Positions 37,149-46,361 are shown, numbered from the stretch's first letter. The stretch is 64,000 nt of DNA from an uncultured Sphingopyxis sp. (GCF_900078365.1 NZ_LT598653.1:4039501-4103500), one strand, 5' to 3'. Notes: generated by a model not told the origin, from the sequence alone. Translations and numbers: made by a program.

Positions 37149-38519
37149 ATGCGTTTTGCTTCCGCCTTGCTTGCTTCCGCCGCCCTGCTCGCCGCGGCGC
37201 CCGTCCATGCCAAGCCCGCCGATCCCGCGGTGGCGAAGAAGATCCTCAAGGACAGCGTCGCGATCCCGACCGTCGAGGGCCGCGGCAAGGTTCCCGAACT
37301 CGCGGCCTATTATGCGGGCGTGCTCAAGGCGGCGGGCTATGCCGACAGCGACATCGAAATCACCCCGATGGGCGAGACCGCGACCTTCGCCGCGACGCTC
37401 CACGGCACGACGAAGCAAAAGCCGATCGTGCTGCTCGGCCATATGGACGTCGTCGAGGCCGATCCCAAGGACTGGACGCGCGACCCCTTCGTGCCGGTCG
37501 AGGAAAATGGCTATATTTTCGGGCGCGGGTCGGAGGACAACAAGTTCGACGTCGCGATGATGGTCGCGACGATGGCCGCGCTCAAGAAGGAGGGCTTCAG
37601 GCCGAAGCGGTCGATCATCTTGGCTTTGTCGGGCGACGAGGAAACCTCGATGACGACGACGCGCGCGCTCGCGGCCAAATATAAGAACGCCGAATTCGCA
37701 TTGAACGGCGACGGCGGCGGCGGGCTGATCGGCGAGGACGGCAAGCCGCAATATTACGGGCTGCAGGCGGGCGAAAAAACCTATGCCGATTTCACGCTCG
37801 AAGTCACCAATCCCGGCGGGCACAGCTCGCGCCCGTCGGATACCAACGCGATCGTCCAGCTGTCGGCCGCACTCGAAAAGGTCGGCGCCTATCGCTTCGC
37901 GCCGCAGCAGAACGAATTGACCAAGGTCGGCATGCCGATCGTCGCCGATCAGGTCGGCGGCGAGATCGGCGCGGCGTTGAAAGCCTTCGCCGCGAACCCC
38001 GCCGACGCGGCGGCGATCGCGAAGATCCGCGCCGAGCCCGAATATGTCGGCCAGATCGGCACCACCTGCGTCCCGACGCTGGTCAAGGGCGGCCACGCCG
38101 AAAATGCGCTGCCCCAGCGCGCGACCGCGAACATCAACTGCCGCATCTTTCCGGGCGTTGCGGTCGAAGCGGTGCGCGCCGAGCTTGAGAAAGTCATCGC
38201 CGACCCCGCGATCGAGGTGAAGACCGATCCCGATGCGAGCGCCAGCGACGCCTCGCCGCTGCGCCCCGACGTGATGGCGGCGGTGAAGAAGGCGGTGCAT
38301 GCCCGCGCGCCGGGCCTGCCGATCATCCCCTCGATGAGCGCGGGGGCGACCGACTCCTATCATTTCCGCGCGCAGGGCGTGCCGAGCTACGGCGTCGCGG
38401 GCCTCTTCTCGAAAGCGAACGACAGCTTCGCCCACGGCCTCAACGAGCGCGTCCCCGTGGCGGCGATCGAACCCGCGCTCGCGCATTGGGACAGTCTGCT
38501 GAGGGATTTGTCGAAATAG
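37149..38519 (+). CDS. M20-family metallopeptidase, secreted
   Basis: This is a 456-residue zinc peptidase or amidohydrolase. A signal peptide ends at AAPVHAKP. The metal ligands are seen in LLGHMDVVEAD, FGRGSEDNKFD and GDEETSMTT, with HGLNE near the C-terminus; the dimerisation domain has NPGGHSSRPSD. The family includes carboxypeptidases and aminoacylases, and this one is closest in layout to the M20/M25/M40 exopeptidases of sphingomonads. The exact substrate is unknown; location is periplasmic. Confidence 0.92.
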   Translation: MRFASALLASAALLAAAPVHAKPADPAVAKKILKDSVAIPTVEGRGKVPELAAYYAGVLKAAGYADSDIEITPMGETATFAATLHGTTKQKPIVLLGHMDVVEADPKDWTRDPFVPVEENGYIFGRGSEDNKFDVAMMVATMAALKKEGFRPKRSIILALSGDEETSMTTTRALAAKYKNAEFALNGDGGGGLIGEDGKPQYYGLQAGEKTYADFTLEVTNPGGHSSRPSDTNAIVQLSAALEKVGAYRFAPQQNELTKVGMPIVADQVGGEIGAALKAFAANPADAAAIAKIRAEPEYVGQIGTTCVPTLVKGGHAENALPQRATANINCRIFPGVAVEAVRAELEKVIADPAIEVKTDPDASASDASPLRPDVMAAVKKAVHARAPGLPIIPSMSAGATDSYHFRAQGVPSYGVAGLFSKANDSFAHGLNERVPVAAIEPALAHWDSLLRDLSK

Positions 38520-38536
38520 GCGATAAAGAAATAGAC

Positions 38537-38642
38537 CGTGCCCCTGCGAAGGCAGGGGCCCATCACCGGAGATCGCGTTTCAAACAGCCGCCTGCGAAGA
38601 ATGCGACGGCTGGAGATGGGCCCCTGCCTTCGCAGGGGCACG
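38537..38642. repeat. REP-like inverted pair (GTGCCCCTGCGAAGGCAGGG type)
   Basis: Two 28-base arms at 38537-38564 and 38615-38642 are perfect reverse complements. They lie between the M20 peptidase and the convergent TetR gene and may serve both as a transcription stop. Confidence 0.88.
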
Positions 38643-38647
38643 GCGTC

Positions 38648-39244
38648 TTATGGAGGCAGCAATGCCCCGACCGCCCGCTCGACCATCGCCGCCGCCGCCT
38701 CGGCGCCGAAGCTTCCCGCGTCGAGCGACAGTTCGAGCCACAGCCCGTCGACCATCGCGGTCAGCATGATCGCGAGCCGCCCGGCGTCGCGCGCGCCGCA
38801 CGCGATCAGCAGCTCCGCCAGCCGCGCGCGATAGCCCGCGTAACTTTCCGCGTGGATTTCGGCCATCCGCGCGTCGCTCCGCGCCAGCGCCCAGAAGGCG
38901 GTCCACGCGCCGAGCAGTTCGGGACCGGTCACCGGCGGGCGAAAGCTCGCGGTCAGATAGGCGGTCAGCCGCGCGCGCGGATCGGCTCCGGCGCTTTCGA
39001 CCGCGGCCGCGAAAATCGCATCCATCCGGTCGCTCGTCGCCTGATAGGTCGCGGCGACCAGATCGTCGATGCCGCCGTAATAATGGCGCAGCAGCCCCGG
39101 CGATACGCCCGCCCTTGCGCAGATCGCGCGCACATTGGTGCCCGCCAGCCCCTGTTCGGCGAGGCACGCCGCCGTCGCCTCGATCAGGTCCGCCCTGCGG
39201 GCATCGGCGCTTTCGCGCCTAAAGGCTTGGCGAGCGGGCTGCAT
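38648..39244 (-). CDS. TetR/BetI-type transcriptional repressor
   Basis: This 198-residue regulator has an N-terminal helix-turn-helix, DLIEATAACLAEQG to VSPGLLRHYYGGIDDL, in the BetI style. The C-terminal ligand domain contains AWTAFWALARSD and TAMVDGLWLELSLDAG, which is also BetI-like. It is divergent from a Rieske oxygenase gene with a palindromic operator between them. I chose the ATG at 39244 because a second ATG at 39256 would lie inside that operator; both are in frame. The ligand is unknown; choline-like compounds are only a family hint. Confidence 0.9.
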   Translation of the reverse strand: MQPARQAFRRESADARRADLIEATAACLAEQGLAGTNVRAICARAGVSPGLLRHYYGGIDDLVAATYQATSDRMDAIFAAAVESAGADPRARLTAYLTASFRPPVTGPELLGAWTAFWALARSDARMAEIHAESYAGYRARLAELLIACGARDAGRLAIMLTAMVDGLWLELSLDAGSFGAEAAAAMVERAVGALLPP

Positions 39245-39245
39245 A

Positions 39246-39267
39246 TTGTTATACATACGTATAACAA
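39246..39267. promoter_or_regulatory. Likely TetR operator, perfect 9-4-9 palindrome
   Basis: TTGTTATAC, ATAC and GTATAACAA form a perfect 22-base palindrome between the divergent TetR and Rieske oxygenase genes. It touches the TetR start and lies 10 bases before the oxygenase ATG. AT-rich sequence here contrasts with the GC-rich surroundings. Binding here would control both genes. Confidence 0.85.
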
Positions 39268-39277
39268 GGATCGAACC

Positions 39278-40444
39278 ATGGCAACGCTGCGCGGCACCTT
39301 CGACGACATCGACCCGCTCGAAGGCTGGTCGCTGCCGGCGTGGACCTACAGCGACCCCGACTTCCACGCGGTCGAGGTGGAGCGCATCTTCCGCCCCAGC
39401 TGGCAGGTCGTGTGCCACGACAGCGACATCCCGAACCCCGGCGACTGGCACGGCATCGACTATATCGGCGAAAGCGTCATCCTGATCCGCGGCACCGACC
39501 GCAATGTCCGCGCCTTCACCAACGTCTGCCGCCACCGCGGCTCGCGCCTCGTCGACGCCGCGGCGGGCTGCGCGAAGAAGCTTGTCTGCCCCTATCATGC
39601 CTGGACTTACGAACTCGACGGCCGGCTGACCGGCGTCCCCGATTCGGCGAGCTATCCGGCGCTCGACAAGGGCAAGGCCGGGCTCGCTCCGGTCGAGGCC
39701 GAAAACTGGCGCGGCTTCTGGTTCGTCCGGCTCGCCGACGACGGCGGCCCCTCGGTCGCGTCGATGATGGCGCCCTATGAGGAGCAGATCGCCCCCTATC
39801 GCTTCGAGGAACTCGGCGCGCTCGGCCGCGTCACGCTACGCCCGCGCGAGGTCAACTGGAAGAATGTCGGCGACAATTATTCGGACGGCCTCCACATCCC
39901 CGTCGCGCACCCCGGCCTGACGCGGCTGTTCGGCAAAAGCTATGGCGTCGAGGCCGAGGAACGCGTCGACCGCATGTGGGGCAACCTCGTCGACCGGCCA
40001 TCGCCGAACTGGTCCGAACGCCTGTATCAGCGGTTGCTGCCGCCCGTCCCGCATCTGCCGGAGGCGAAGCAGCGCCACTGGCTCTATTTCAAGCTCTGGC
40101 CCAATGTCGCCTTCGACATCTATCCCGACCAGGTCGATTTCATGCAATGGCTGCCCACCGGCCCGGCGAGCTGCCTGATCCGGGAAATCTCCTATGCGCT
40201 TCCCGATGGGCGTCGCGAGATGAAGGCGGCGCGCTACCTCAATTGGCGCATCAACCGTCAGGTCAACGCCGAGGACACCGCGCTGATCACCCGCGTCCAG
40301 CAGGGGATGGCGTCGAAGACATTCTCGATGGGACCGCTCAGCGACAAGGAAGTGTGCCTCAAGCATTTCTGTTCGCGGATGCGCGACATCATCCCCGAAG
40401 CGCGGCTCGAGCATCCGCCGGCGGCGGGGTGGAGCAAGGCATGA
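39278..40444 (+). CDS. Rieske non-heme iron oxygenase, alpha subunit
   Basis: This 388-residue aromatic-ring-hydroxylating or demethylating oxygenase has the Rieske 2Fe-2S motif CRHRGSRLV with CPYHAW (residues about 85-112). Its mononuclear iron site is in NYSDGLHIPVAHPG. The C-terminal RHO alpha domain has IYPDQVDFMQWLPTGP. Layout fits the group that includes choline monooxygenase and GbcA-type glycine betaine demethylase, as well as many aromatic oxygenases. No ferredoxin or reductase gene is adjacent. It starts 10 bases after the TetR operator and leads the module of FAD enzymes downstream. Substrate is unknown. Confidence 0.92.
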   Translation: MATLRGTFDDIDPLEGWSLPAWTYSDPDFHAVEVERIFRPSWQVVCHDSDIPNPGDWHGIDYIGESVILIRGTDRNVRAFTNVCRHRGSRLVDAAAGCAKKLVCPYHAWTYELDGRLTGVPDSASYPALDKGKAGLAPVEAENWRGFWFVRLADDGGPSVASMMAPYEEQIAPYRFEELGALGRVTLRPREVNWKNVGDNYSDGLHIPVAHPGLTRLFGKSYGVEAEERVDRMWGNLVDRPSPNWSERLYQRLLPPVPHLPEAKQRHWLYFKLWPNVAFDIYPDQVDFMQWLPTGPASCLIREISYALPDGRREMKAARYLNWRINRQVNAEDTALITRVQQGMASKTFSMGPLSDKEVCLKHFCSRMRDIIPEARLEHPPAAGWSKA

Positions 40445-40454
40445 CAATAATATT

Positions 40455-40535
40455 CCCGTTCGCATCGAGCGAAGTCGAGATGCCTATCGGGAGCGCACGG
40501 CCTCACGGTGTCTCGACTTCGCTCGACACGAACGG
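40455..40535. repeat. REP-like inverted repeat (TCGAGCGAAGTCGAGA family) inside the operon
   Basis: Arms CGTTCGCATCGAGCGAAGTC and GACTTCGCTCGACACGAACG are about 30 bases apart, between the Rieske gene and the FAD monooxygenase. It fills the 99-base gap and may change expression of the genes behind it. Confidence 0.85.
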
Positions 40536-40543
40536 AGGGTGGT

Positions 40544-41764
40544 ATGACCAATAATCTCCCCGTCATCATCGTCGGCGGCGGACCCGCCGGTATGGTCGCG
40601 GGGTTGCTTCTCGCGCGCGCCGGGGTGCAGGTCGCCGTGCTCGAAAAGCACGCCGATTTCCTGCGCGATTTCCGCGGCGACACCGTGCATCCCTCGACGC
40701 TCGAACTGTTCCGCGAGATCGGGCTGCTCGAAGAGCTGCTGAAGGAGCCGCACGCCGCGATCGACACGATGACGCTGAATCTGCTCGGCGGCCAATATAC
40801 GATCGCGACGATGAAGCATCTGCCGGTCGCGGCGCCCTTTATCGCGATGATGCCGCAATGGGATTTGCTCGACTTCATCGCGCGGCAGGGCCGGAAATAT
40901 CCGACCTTCGATCTACGCATGTCGACCGAGGCGACCCGTCTCACTTATGATACCGCGAACCGCGTCAGCGGGGTGACGCTCGCGACCGGCGAGACGCTCG
41001 CCGCGCGCCTCGTCATCGCCGCCGATGGGCGCCGCTCGGTGCTGCGCGACGCCGCCGAGCTGCCGCTTGAGGATCTCGGCGCGCCGATGGATGTGCTCTG
41101 GTTCCGCATTCCGGTCCCCGCGGGGACGGACATGTCCGAGGTCGCGCTTGGCACGATCGACAAGGGCGGCATGGTCGTCGCGATTCCGCGCGGCGATTAT
41201 TGGCAATGCGCGCGGGTCATCGAAAAGGGCGGGTTCGCGCCGATCGAGGCGCGCGGGATCGCCGCTTTTCGCGAAGAGATCGCCGCGATCGTCCCCGGCC
41301 TTGCCGCCGGAATCGATGCGATCCGCAGCTTCGAGGACGTCAAGCTGCTCGCGGTCGCGCTCGACCGGCTGACGCGCTGGTCGCGTCCCGGACTGCTCGC
41401 GATCGGCGACGCCGCGCACGCGATGTCGCCGATCGGCGGGGTCGGAATCAACCTCGCGGTGCAGGACGCGGTGGCGGCGGCGAACATCCTCGCCGCGCCG
41501 CTCGCTGCCGGCGCCGATCCCGATCCGTTGCTTGCGCATGTGCAGGCGCGCCGCTGGACGCCGACGACGCGCATGCAGGGGCTTCAGCGTTTCGCGCACC
41601 GGAACATCATCGAACCGATGCTGCGCGGCGAGATCACGCGTGTGCCGCTCGCGGTCCGGCTGCTCGACCGCATTCCGCTGCTTCGCCGTATTCCGGGCCG
41701 CGTCCTCGGCCTCGGCTTTGGACGCCAGCATGTTCAATCTCCGCTTGCGAAAGAGTTTTCATGA
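40544..41764 (+). CDS. FAD-dependent monooxygenase (FAD_binding_3 family)
   Basis: This 406-residue flavoprotein resembles aromatic-ring hydroxylases and UbiH-type enzymes. It has the dinucleotide fingerprint VIIVGGGPAGMVAGLLLARAG, a charged loop GDTVHPSTLELFREIG, the DG-type motif VIAADGRRSVLRD and the GD motif LLAIGDAAHAMSPIGGVGIN. The ATG at 40544 has a good ribosome binding site (GGAGGGTGG). Its stop overlaps the next gene as ATGA. It probably works in sequence with the Rieske oxygenase on one compound; the substrate is unknown. Confidence 0.92.
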   Translation: MTNNLPVIIVGGGPAGMVAGLLLARAGVQVAVLEKHADFLRDFRGDTVHPSTLELFREIGLLEELLKEPHAAIDTMTLNLLGGQYTIATMKHLPVAAPFIAMMPQWDLLDFIARQGRKYPTFDLRMSTEATRLTYDTANRVSGVTLATGETLAARLVIAADGRRSVLRDAAELPLEDLGAPMDVLWFRIPVPAGTDMSEVALGTIDKGGMVVAIPRGDYWQCARVIEKGGFAPIEARGIAAFREEIAAIVPGLAAGIDAIRSFEDVKLLAVALDRLTRWSRPGLLAIGDAAHAMSPIGGVGINLAVQDAVAAANILAAPLAAGADPDPLLAHVQARRWTPTTRMQGLQRFAHRNIIEPMLRGEITRVPLAVRLLDRIPLLRRIPGRVLGLGFGRQHVQSPLAKEFS

Positions 41765-43365
41765 CCAAGGCCTATGACGCGCTGATCATCGGCGCCGGCC
41801 ACAACGGCCTCGTCTGCGCCTTCTATCTCGCGAAGGCGGGGCTGAAGGTGCGCATCGTCGAGGCGCGCGATGTCGTCGGCGGCGCCGCGGTGACCGAGGA
41901 GTTCGCGCCGGGGTTCCGCAATTCGGTCGCGAGCTACACGGTCAGCCTGCTCCAGCCCAAGGTGATCGCCGACATGAAGCTCGCCGATCACGGCTACCGC
42001 GTGATCGAGCGGCCGATCAGCAATTTCCTCCCGCAGGAGGATGGTGGCTACCTCAAGCTCGGCGGCGGGCTCGAACGCACGCAGGCCGAGTTCCGCAAGT
42101 TCAGCGCGCGCGACGCCGAGGTGCTGCCGCAATATTATGACGCGCTCGAAAATGTCGCCGAATTGCTCCGCGACCTCGCGCTGCGCGTGCCGCCGAACGT
42201 CGGCGAGGGGCTGCGCACGCTGCTCGACGGCGCGCGGCAGGGGGGGCGCTTCGCGGGGCTCAGTCTCGAACAGCAGCGCGATGTGCTCGACCTTTTCACC
42301 AAATCGGCGCGCACGATGTTGGGCAGCTGGTTCGAAAGCGAGGCGGTCAAGGCGGCCTTCGGTTTCGACGCTGTGGTCGGCAATTATGCGAGCCCCGACA
42401 CGCCGGGCAGTGCCTATGTCCTCCTCCATCACGTCTTCGGCGAGGTGAACGGCAAGAAGGGCGCGTGGGGCCATAGCGTCGGCGGCATGGGCCGGATCAC
42501 CGAGATTATGGCGAAGGTCTGCGGCGACCATGGCGTCGAGATCAGCCTCGAAAGTCCCGTCGCGAAAGTGCTGGTCGACGGGGGCAAGGCGGTCGGGGTG
42601 AAGCTCGTCGGCGGCGAGGAGATCGCCGCGGCGCGCGTGATCGCAAACGTCGGGCCGAAATTGCTCTACGAGCGGATGATGGACGCGAGCGATCTGCCGG
42701 CGGACTTCGCGCGCCGCATCAAGGGCTTCAAGGCGGGCAGCGGCACCTTCCGCATGAATGTCGCGCTGTCCGAGCTGCCGAAGTTCACCTGCCTCCCCGA
42801 ACCGGGCGAGCATCACCAGTCGGGGATCATCCTTGCGCCGACGCTCGACTATATGGACCGCGCCTTCCTCGACGCGAAGCAGTTCGGCTGGTCGAAGGCG
42901 CCGATCGTCGAGATGCTGATCCCCTCGACAGTCGACGACAGTCTCGCGCCGCCGGGCGGGCATGTCGCGAGCCTCTTCTGTCAGCAGTTCGCCCCCGAAT
43001 TGCCGGACGGCCGCGACTGGGACGATGAGGAGGAGGCTGCCGCCGACTGCATCATCGACACGGTCGAAAAGCATGCGCCGGGTTTCCGCGCCAGCATCAT
43101 CGCCCAGACGCTCCTGTCGCCCAAAGGTCTCGAGCGCAAGTTCGGCCTCGTCGGCGGCGACATCATGCACGGCAATATGAGCCTCGATCAACTCTGGGCT
43201 GCGCGGCCGGTGCTCGGCAATGGCGGTTATCGCGGGCCGGTGAAGGGCCTCTATATGTGCGGCGCGGGAACGCATCCGGGCGGCGGCGTCACCGGCGCGC
43301 CGGGGCACAACGCCGCGCAGGTGATCCTACGCGACCGGGGCTTCTTCGCCCCCCGCTGGCGTTGA
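41761..43365 (+). CDS. NAD(P)/FAD oxidoreductase, phytoene-desaturase/PYROXD2-like
   Basis: This 534-residue flavoprotein belongs to the amine-oxidase/phytoene-dehydrogenase fold. It opens with ALIIGAGHNGLVCAFYLAKAG, then VEARDVVGGAAVTEEF, and near the end has GLYMCGAGTHPGGGVTGAPG. The pattern is that of the PYROXD2 group, not of carotenoid desaturases, since no carotenoid genes are near. It overlaps the FAD monooxygenase by four bases. Its tail overlaps the convergent APC permease by 39 bases. Function within the module is unknown. Confidence 0.9.
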   Translation: MTKAYDALIIGAGHNGLVCAFYLAKAGLKVRIVEARDVVGGAAVTEEFAPGFRNSVASYTVSLLQPKVIADMKLADHGYRVIERPISNFLPQEDGGYLKLGGGLERTQAEFRKFSARDAEVLPQYYDALENVAELLRDLALRVPPNVGEGLRTLLDGARQGGRFAGLSLEQQRDVLDLFTKSARTMLGSWFESEAVKAAFGFDAVVGNYASPDTPGSAYVLLHHVFGEVNGKKGAWGHSVGGMGRITEIMAKVCGDHGVEISLESPVAKVLVDGGKAVGVKLVGGEEIAAARVIANVGPKLLYERMMDASDLPADFARRIKGFKAGSGTFRMNVALSELPKFTCLPEPGEHHQSGIILAPTLDYMDRAFLDAKQFGWSKAPIVEMLIPSTVDDSLAPPGGHVASLFCQQFAPELPDGRDWDDEEEAAADCIIDTVEKHAPGFRASIIAQTLLSPKGLERKFGLVGGDIMHGNMSLDQLWAARPVLGNGGYRGPVKGLYMCGAGTHPGGGVTGAPGHNAAQVILRDRGFFAPRWR

Positions 43366-44637
43366 CAACCTGGTCCAGACGTAGAGCGGCAGGCCCGCGG
43401 CCATCAGGATCAGGCTCATCGCGCTGACCCCGACCCCGGCGCCCCACAGCGTCCATATCGCATAGGCGAGCCCCGCGAGCGCGACCGGGATCGCGACGCG
43501 CAGCCTTAATGCCGCCGCGGCGCAGGCGAGGTAGAGCCACAAGGTCACCGAGGTCGAGAGCACGGCCATGAAGGTGAACATCTCGGCGGTCGATTTGCTG
43601 CTGTTGAGGATCACGCAGACGGTCGCGATGGCGCTCGACAGCAGCAGCGCCGCAGCGGGCGTGCCGTGGCGGTTCGTCCTGGCGAACCAGGCGGGAAGCA
43701 GCCCCTGTTCGGCAAGCCGCGCGGGCAGTTCGGCCTGGATCAGTGTCCAGCCGTTGAGCGCGCCGAGCGCGCTCACCGCGGCAAAGGCGGCGATGAGCAA
43801 AGCCGGACCATGCCCCCAATAGGTTTCGGCGAACAGCGCGAAGGGCGCCTCCGATGTCGCGACCGCGGCGGCGGGAAGCATCAGCGCGATCGCCGAACAG
43901 ACGATCAGGTAGAGGATGCCCGTCGCGAGCGTGCCGATGATCGTCGCGCGCGGGATGGTGACCGCCGGGTTCGCCGCCTTGTCGGCGGCGACGCTTGCCG
44001 ATTCGAAACCGAGCAGCGCCCATAAAGTCAGGATCGCCGAGCCGCTGACGGCCGCGAGTGAGAGCCCTTCGGCGGGGAAGGGGGTGATCGCCACGGGCCC
44101 GCCGCGTCCAAAGGCGATGGGGATCAGCACGACGACGGTGACGAGGGGGATCAGCTTGATCGCGAGCGTGACGATCTGGAAGCGTCCCGCCGCGCGCGCG
44201 CCGCGCCAGTTGATCGCGGTGACCAGCCAGATCAGCGCGATCGTCGAGATCGCCATATGATCGCTGATCGCGGGAACGAAGAGGCTGAGGAACGAGACGC
44301 TCGCGACCGCGAGTGTGACGTTGGCGGTCCACACCGACACCCAATAGGCCCAGCCGATCATGAAGCTCGGGATACGCCCGAAGGCGCGTTCGACGAAGGC
44401 GGTCGGCCCGCTCGCCTCGGGGAATGCGACGGTGAGCCGCGCGATGACGAAGGCGAGCGCGAGCGCCCCCGCGATCGTGATCGCCCAGCCCGCGACGCCA
44501 TTCCAGCCGAAGGGCGCGAGGCTGGCGGGGAGCAGAAACACGCCCGACCCGATCATATTGCCCATGACGAGCGCGATGCACATCGCAAGGCCGAGCTTGC
44601 GGTCCGGTCTTTCGCTGTGGGCCGAAAAATCGCTCAC
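43327..44637 (-). CDS. APC-superfamily amino acid/polyamine permease
   Basis: This is a 436-residue transporter with about twelve hydrophobic helices. The first helix contains the APC motif GNMIGSGVFLLPASLAPFG. WALLGFESASVAADKAANP around helix 6 is typical of AdiC/PotE-type exchangers. It faces the oxidoreductase operon convergently, so sharing a substrate is possible but unproven. Arginine, putrescine or another cationic amine are the usual substrates of the closest group. Confidence 0.9.
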   Translation of the reverse strand: MSDFSAHSERPDRKLGLAMCIALVMGNMIGSGVFLLPASLAPFGWNGVAGWAITIAGALALAFVIARLTVAFPEASGPTAFVERAFGRIPSFMIGWAYWVSVWTANVTLAVASVSFLSLFVPAISDHMAISTIALIWLVTAINWRGARAAGRFQIVTLAIKLIPLVTVVVLIPIAFGRGGPVAITPFPAEGLSLAAVSGSAILTLWALLGFESASVAADKAANPAVTIPRATIIGTLATGILYLIVCSAIALMLPAAAVATSEAPFALFAETYWGHGPALLIAAFAAVSALGALNGWTLIQAELPARLAEQGLLPAWFARTNRHGTPAAALLLSSAIATVCVILNSSKSTAEMFTFMAVLSTSVTLWLYLACAAAALRLRVAIPVALAGLAYAIWTLWGAGVGVSAMSLILMAAGLPLYVWTRLSTPAGGEEAPVA

Positions 44638-44691
44638 CGGGCCGGAACTCCTCGCTGGCCTTGATATGGGCCGGGGTTGGCGCCGCAGGCC

Positions 44692-46305
44692 TCAGCTTTT
44701 CGCCGCGCGCGCCTTGGCGACCGCCTGACGCAAGCCGTTATAACCGATCTGGCCCTGGAACAGCTGGTCGCCGACGATCCAGGTCGGGGTGGCGTTCAAT
44801 TGCAGTTGGGTCGCGATTGCGAGGTTGCTGTCGAGCTCGCGCTGGAACAGCGCCTCGTTCGCGGTCGCATCGGCGCTGCCGTCGGTGACGACGCCCGCCT
44901 TTTCGGCGGCCGCGGCGATCGCCGCCTTGTCGAGCGAGCCGCTCGCGAACATCGCATGGTGGAAGGCGTCATATTTCCCCTGCCGCGCGGCGGCGAGCGC
45001 CATGATCGCGGCGTCGCGGCTCTGCGGCGCGATGATCGGCAATTCGCGGAACACGACTTTCAGGCGCTTGTCCTCACGGATCAGTCGGTCGACGTCGGGC
45101 ACGCTCGCTCGGCAGAAACCGCAGGCATAGTCGGTAAAGACCACCAAGGTGACGTCGCCATCGGCGTTGCCCGCCCAGGCGCCGGCATAGGGTTTTTCGA
45201 GCGCCGGGCGGATCGCGTCGATGGCCTTCGCGATTTCGCCCTTGCGCTGCGCTTCGAGCGCCTCGGGAATGATCTCAGGGTTCGCCTTGATATAGTCGGC
45301 CACGATGGTTTCGACCTCGCCCTTGCTCATCCCGCCGCCGAACCGTCCGCCCAGCCAGAAGGCGAGCGCGAGGAGCAGCAGGCCGCCGAGCGCCAGACCC
45401 CATATGCGTGTGGAAACGCCTTCCATCCCGGTTCCCTTGATTTGCGGCGAGCGCTGCGACGCCATGGCTTTGGCGTTCGCTGGCTTTTTGGCCGGCTGCG
45501 CGATCGGCGAGCGGTCGTCGCCTTCCATCATGCTCGCCGCGCTTTCCGGCGAGGGCTTCGCCATCGCGGGAATCGCGGCGTCGCCCGCGAACAACGGCAG
45601 GTCGGGCGCGGCCGCCGCCGTCGCGGCGGCTTTCGCTTCGGCTTCCTCGCGCGCGAGCAATTGTTCGAGGCCCGAAGGCGGCGGCGCCAGTTCCTCGCGC
45701 GGTGCGGGGCGCAGCTTGGTCGCGGCGTCGCCCAGCTGCTCGCGCAGGCTCTCGCTGCCTGCCTTGGCGATATCGACGACCCCCGCCCTGGTCTTGCCCG
45801 CCACTTCGCCGAGCCCGCGCCCGGCCTCGCTCGACAGCTTTCGGGCCTTGTCGCCGAGCGCCATCTTCGTCCACGCCGCACCACCGGCCTTGGCGGCTGC
45901 GCGGCCCGCCTGCGCCGATCCACGCCCGACGGCGCGCGCGGCGCGCGCGGTCGCGGCGCCGGTTTTCGCGGCGAGTTCGCGCGAGCGGCGCGGAATCTCC
46001 ATCGCCTCGACGCGCGCGGGGACGTCGGCGCGTTCGCCGACGCGGATCGTCCAGTCGGCAAAGGCTTCGGCGCCGGCGCGGACACGGTCCCACAGATTCG
46101 CGGCGCCCGCCGCGATCGCCTCGGGCTTCACCAGCGGCTCGCCGCGCGGCTTTTCGGGCTTGCTATAGCGCGTCAGGTCGATGCCGACGGGGGGCTCGTC
46201 CTTCGGCTTCGCCAGTCCTTCGCCCTGCATCGGCGCGCCCATGCCCGGCGTCGGCGCGGGGTCGCGCAGCCACGGCTGGTAATAATCGTCTTTTTTATCA
46301 GTCAC
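44692..46305 (-). CDS. DsbA-family thiol oxidoreductase with long cytoplasmic extension
   Basis: The C-terminal third is a DsbA/BdbD-type thioredoxin domain: CGFC at residues 395-398 (FTDYACGFCRASV) and cis-Pro in NATPTWIV. A single transmembrane helix at about 301-322 (GLALGGLLLLALAFWL) precedes it, so the catalytic domain is periplasmic. Residues 1-300 have no recognised family: a charged start (MTDKKDDYYQPWLRDP), then amphipathic Ala/Lys/Arg runs (AARAVGRGSAQAGRAAAK) and an acidic stretch. Typical family members are about 200-260 residues, so the cytoplasmic part more than doubles the length. It lies 56 bases from the BepA-like protease, same strand. Confidence 0.88.
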   Translation of the reverse strand: MTDKKDDYYQPWLRDPAPTPGMGAPMQGEGLAKPKDEPPVGIDLTRYSKPEKPRGEPLVKPEAIAAGAANLWDRVRAGAEAFADWTIRVGERADVPARVEAMEIPRRSRELAAKTGAATARAARAVGRGSAQAGRAAAKAGGAAWTKMALGDKARKLSSEAGRGLGEVAGKTRAGVVDIAKAGSESLREQLGDAATKLRPAPREELAPPPSGLEQLLAREEAEAKAAATAAAAPDLPLFAGDAAIPAMAKPSPESAASMMEGDDRSPIAQPAKKPANAKAMASQRSPQIKGTGMEGVSTRIWGLALGGLLLLALAFWLGGRFGGGMSKGEVETIVADYIKANPEIIPEALEAQRKGEIAKAIDAIRPALEKPYAGAWAGNADGDVTLVVFTDYACGFCRASVPDVDRLIREDKRLKVVFRELPIIAPQSRDAAIMALAAARQGKYDAFHHAMFASGSLDKAAIAAAAEKAGVVTDGSADATANEALFQRELDSNLAIATQLQLNATPTWIVGDQLFQGQIGYNGLRQAVAKARAAKS

Positions 46306-46361
46306 TTGTTGCCCTTGCGCATCGTTGTTGGCGATGCGGTCCCCGCTTGTCCTGCTTGAAT

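Noticed and set aside
37104..38486. 460-codon antisense frame to the M20 peptidase
   Set aside because: Shadow composition and clear M20 metal-ligand motifs in the forward frame.
39242..39256. Upstream start of TetR at 39256
   Set aside because: That ATG lies inside the palindromic operator and adds only four residues; the start at 39244 is preferred.
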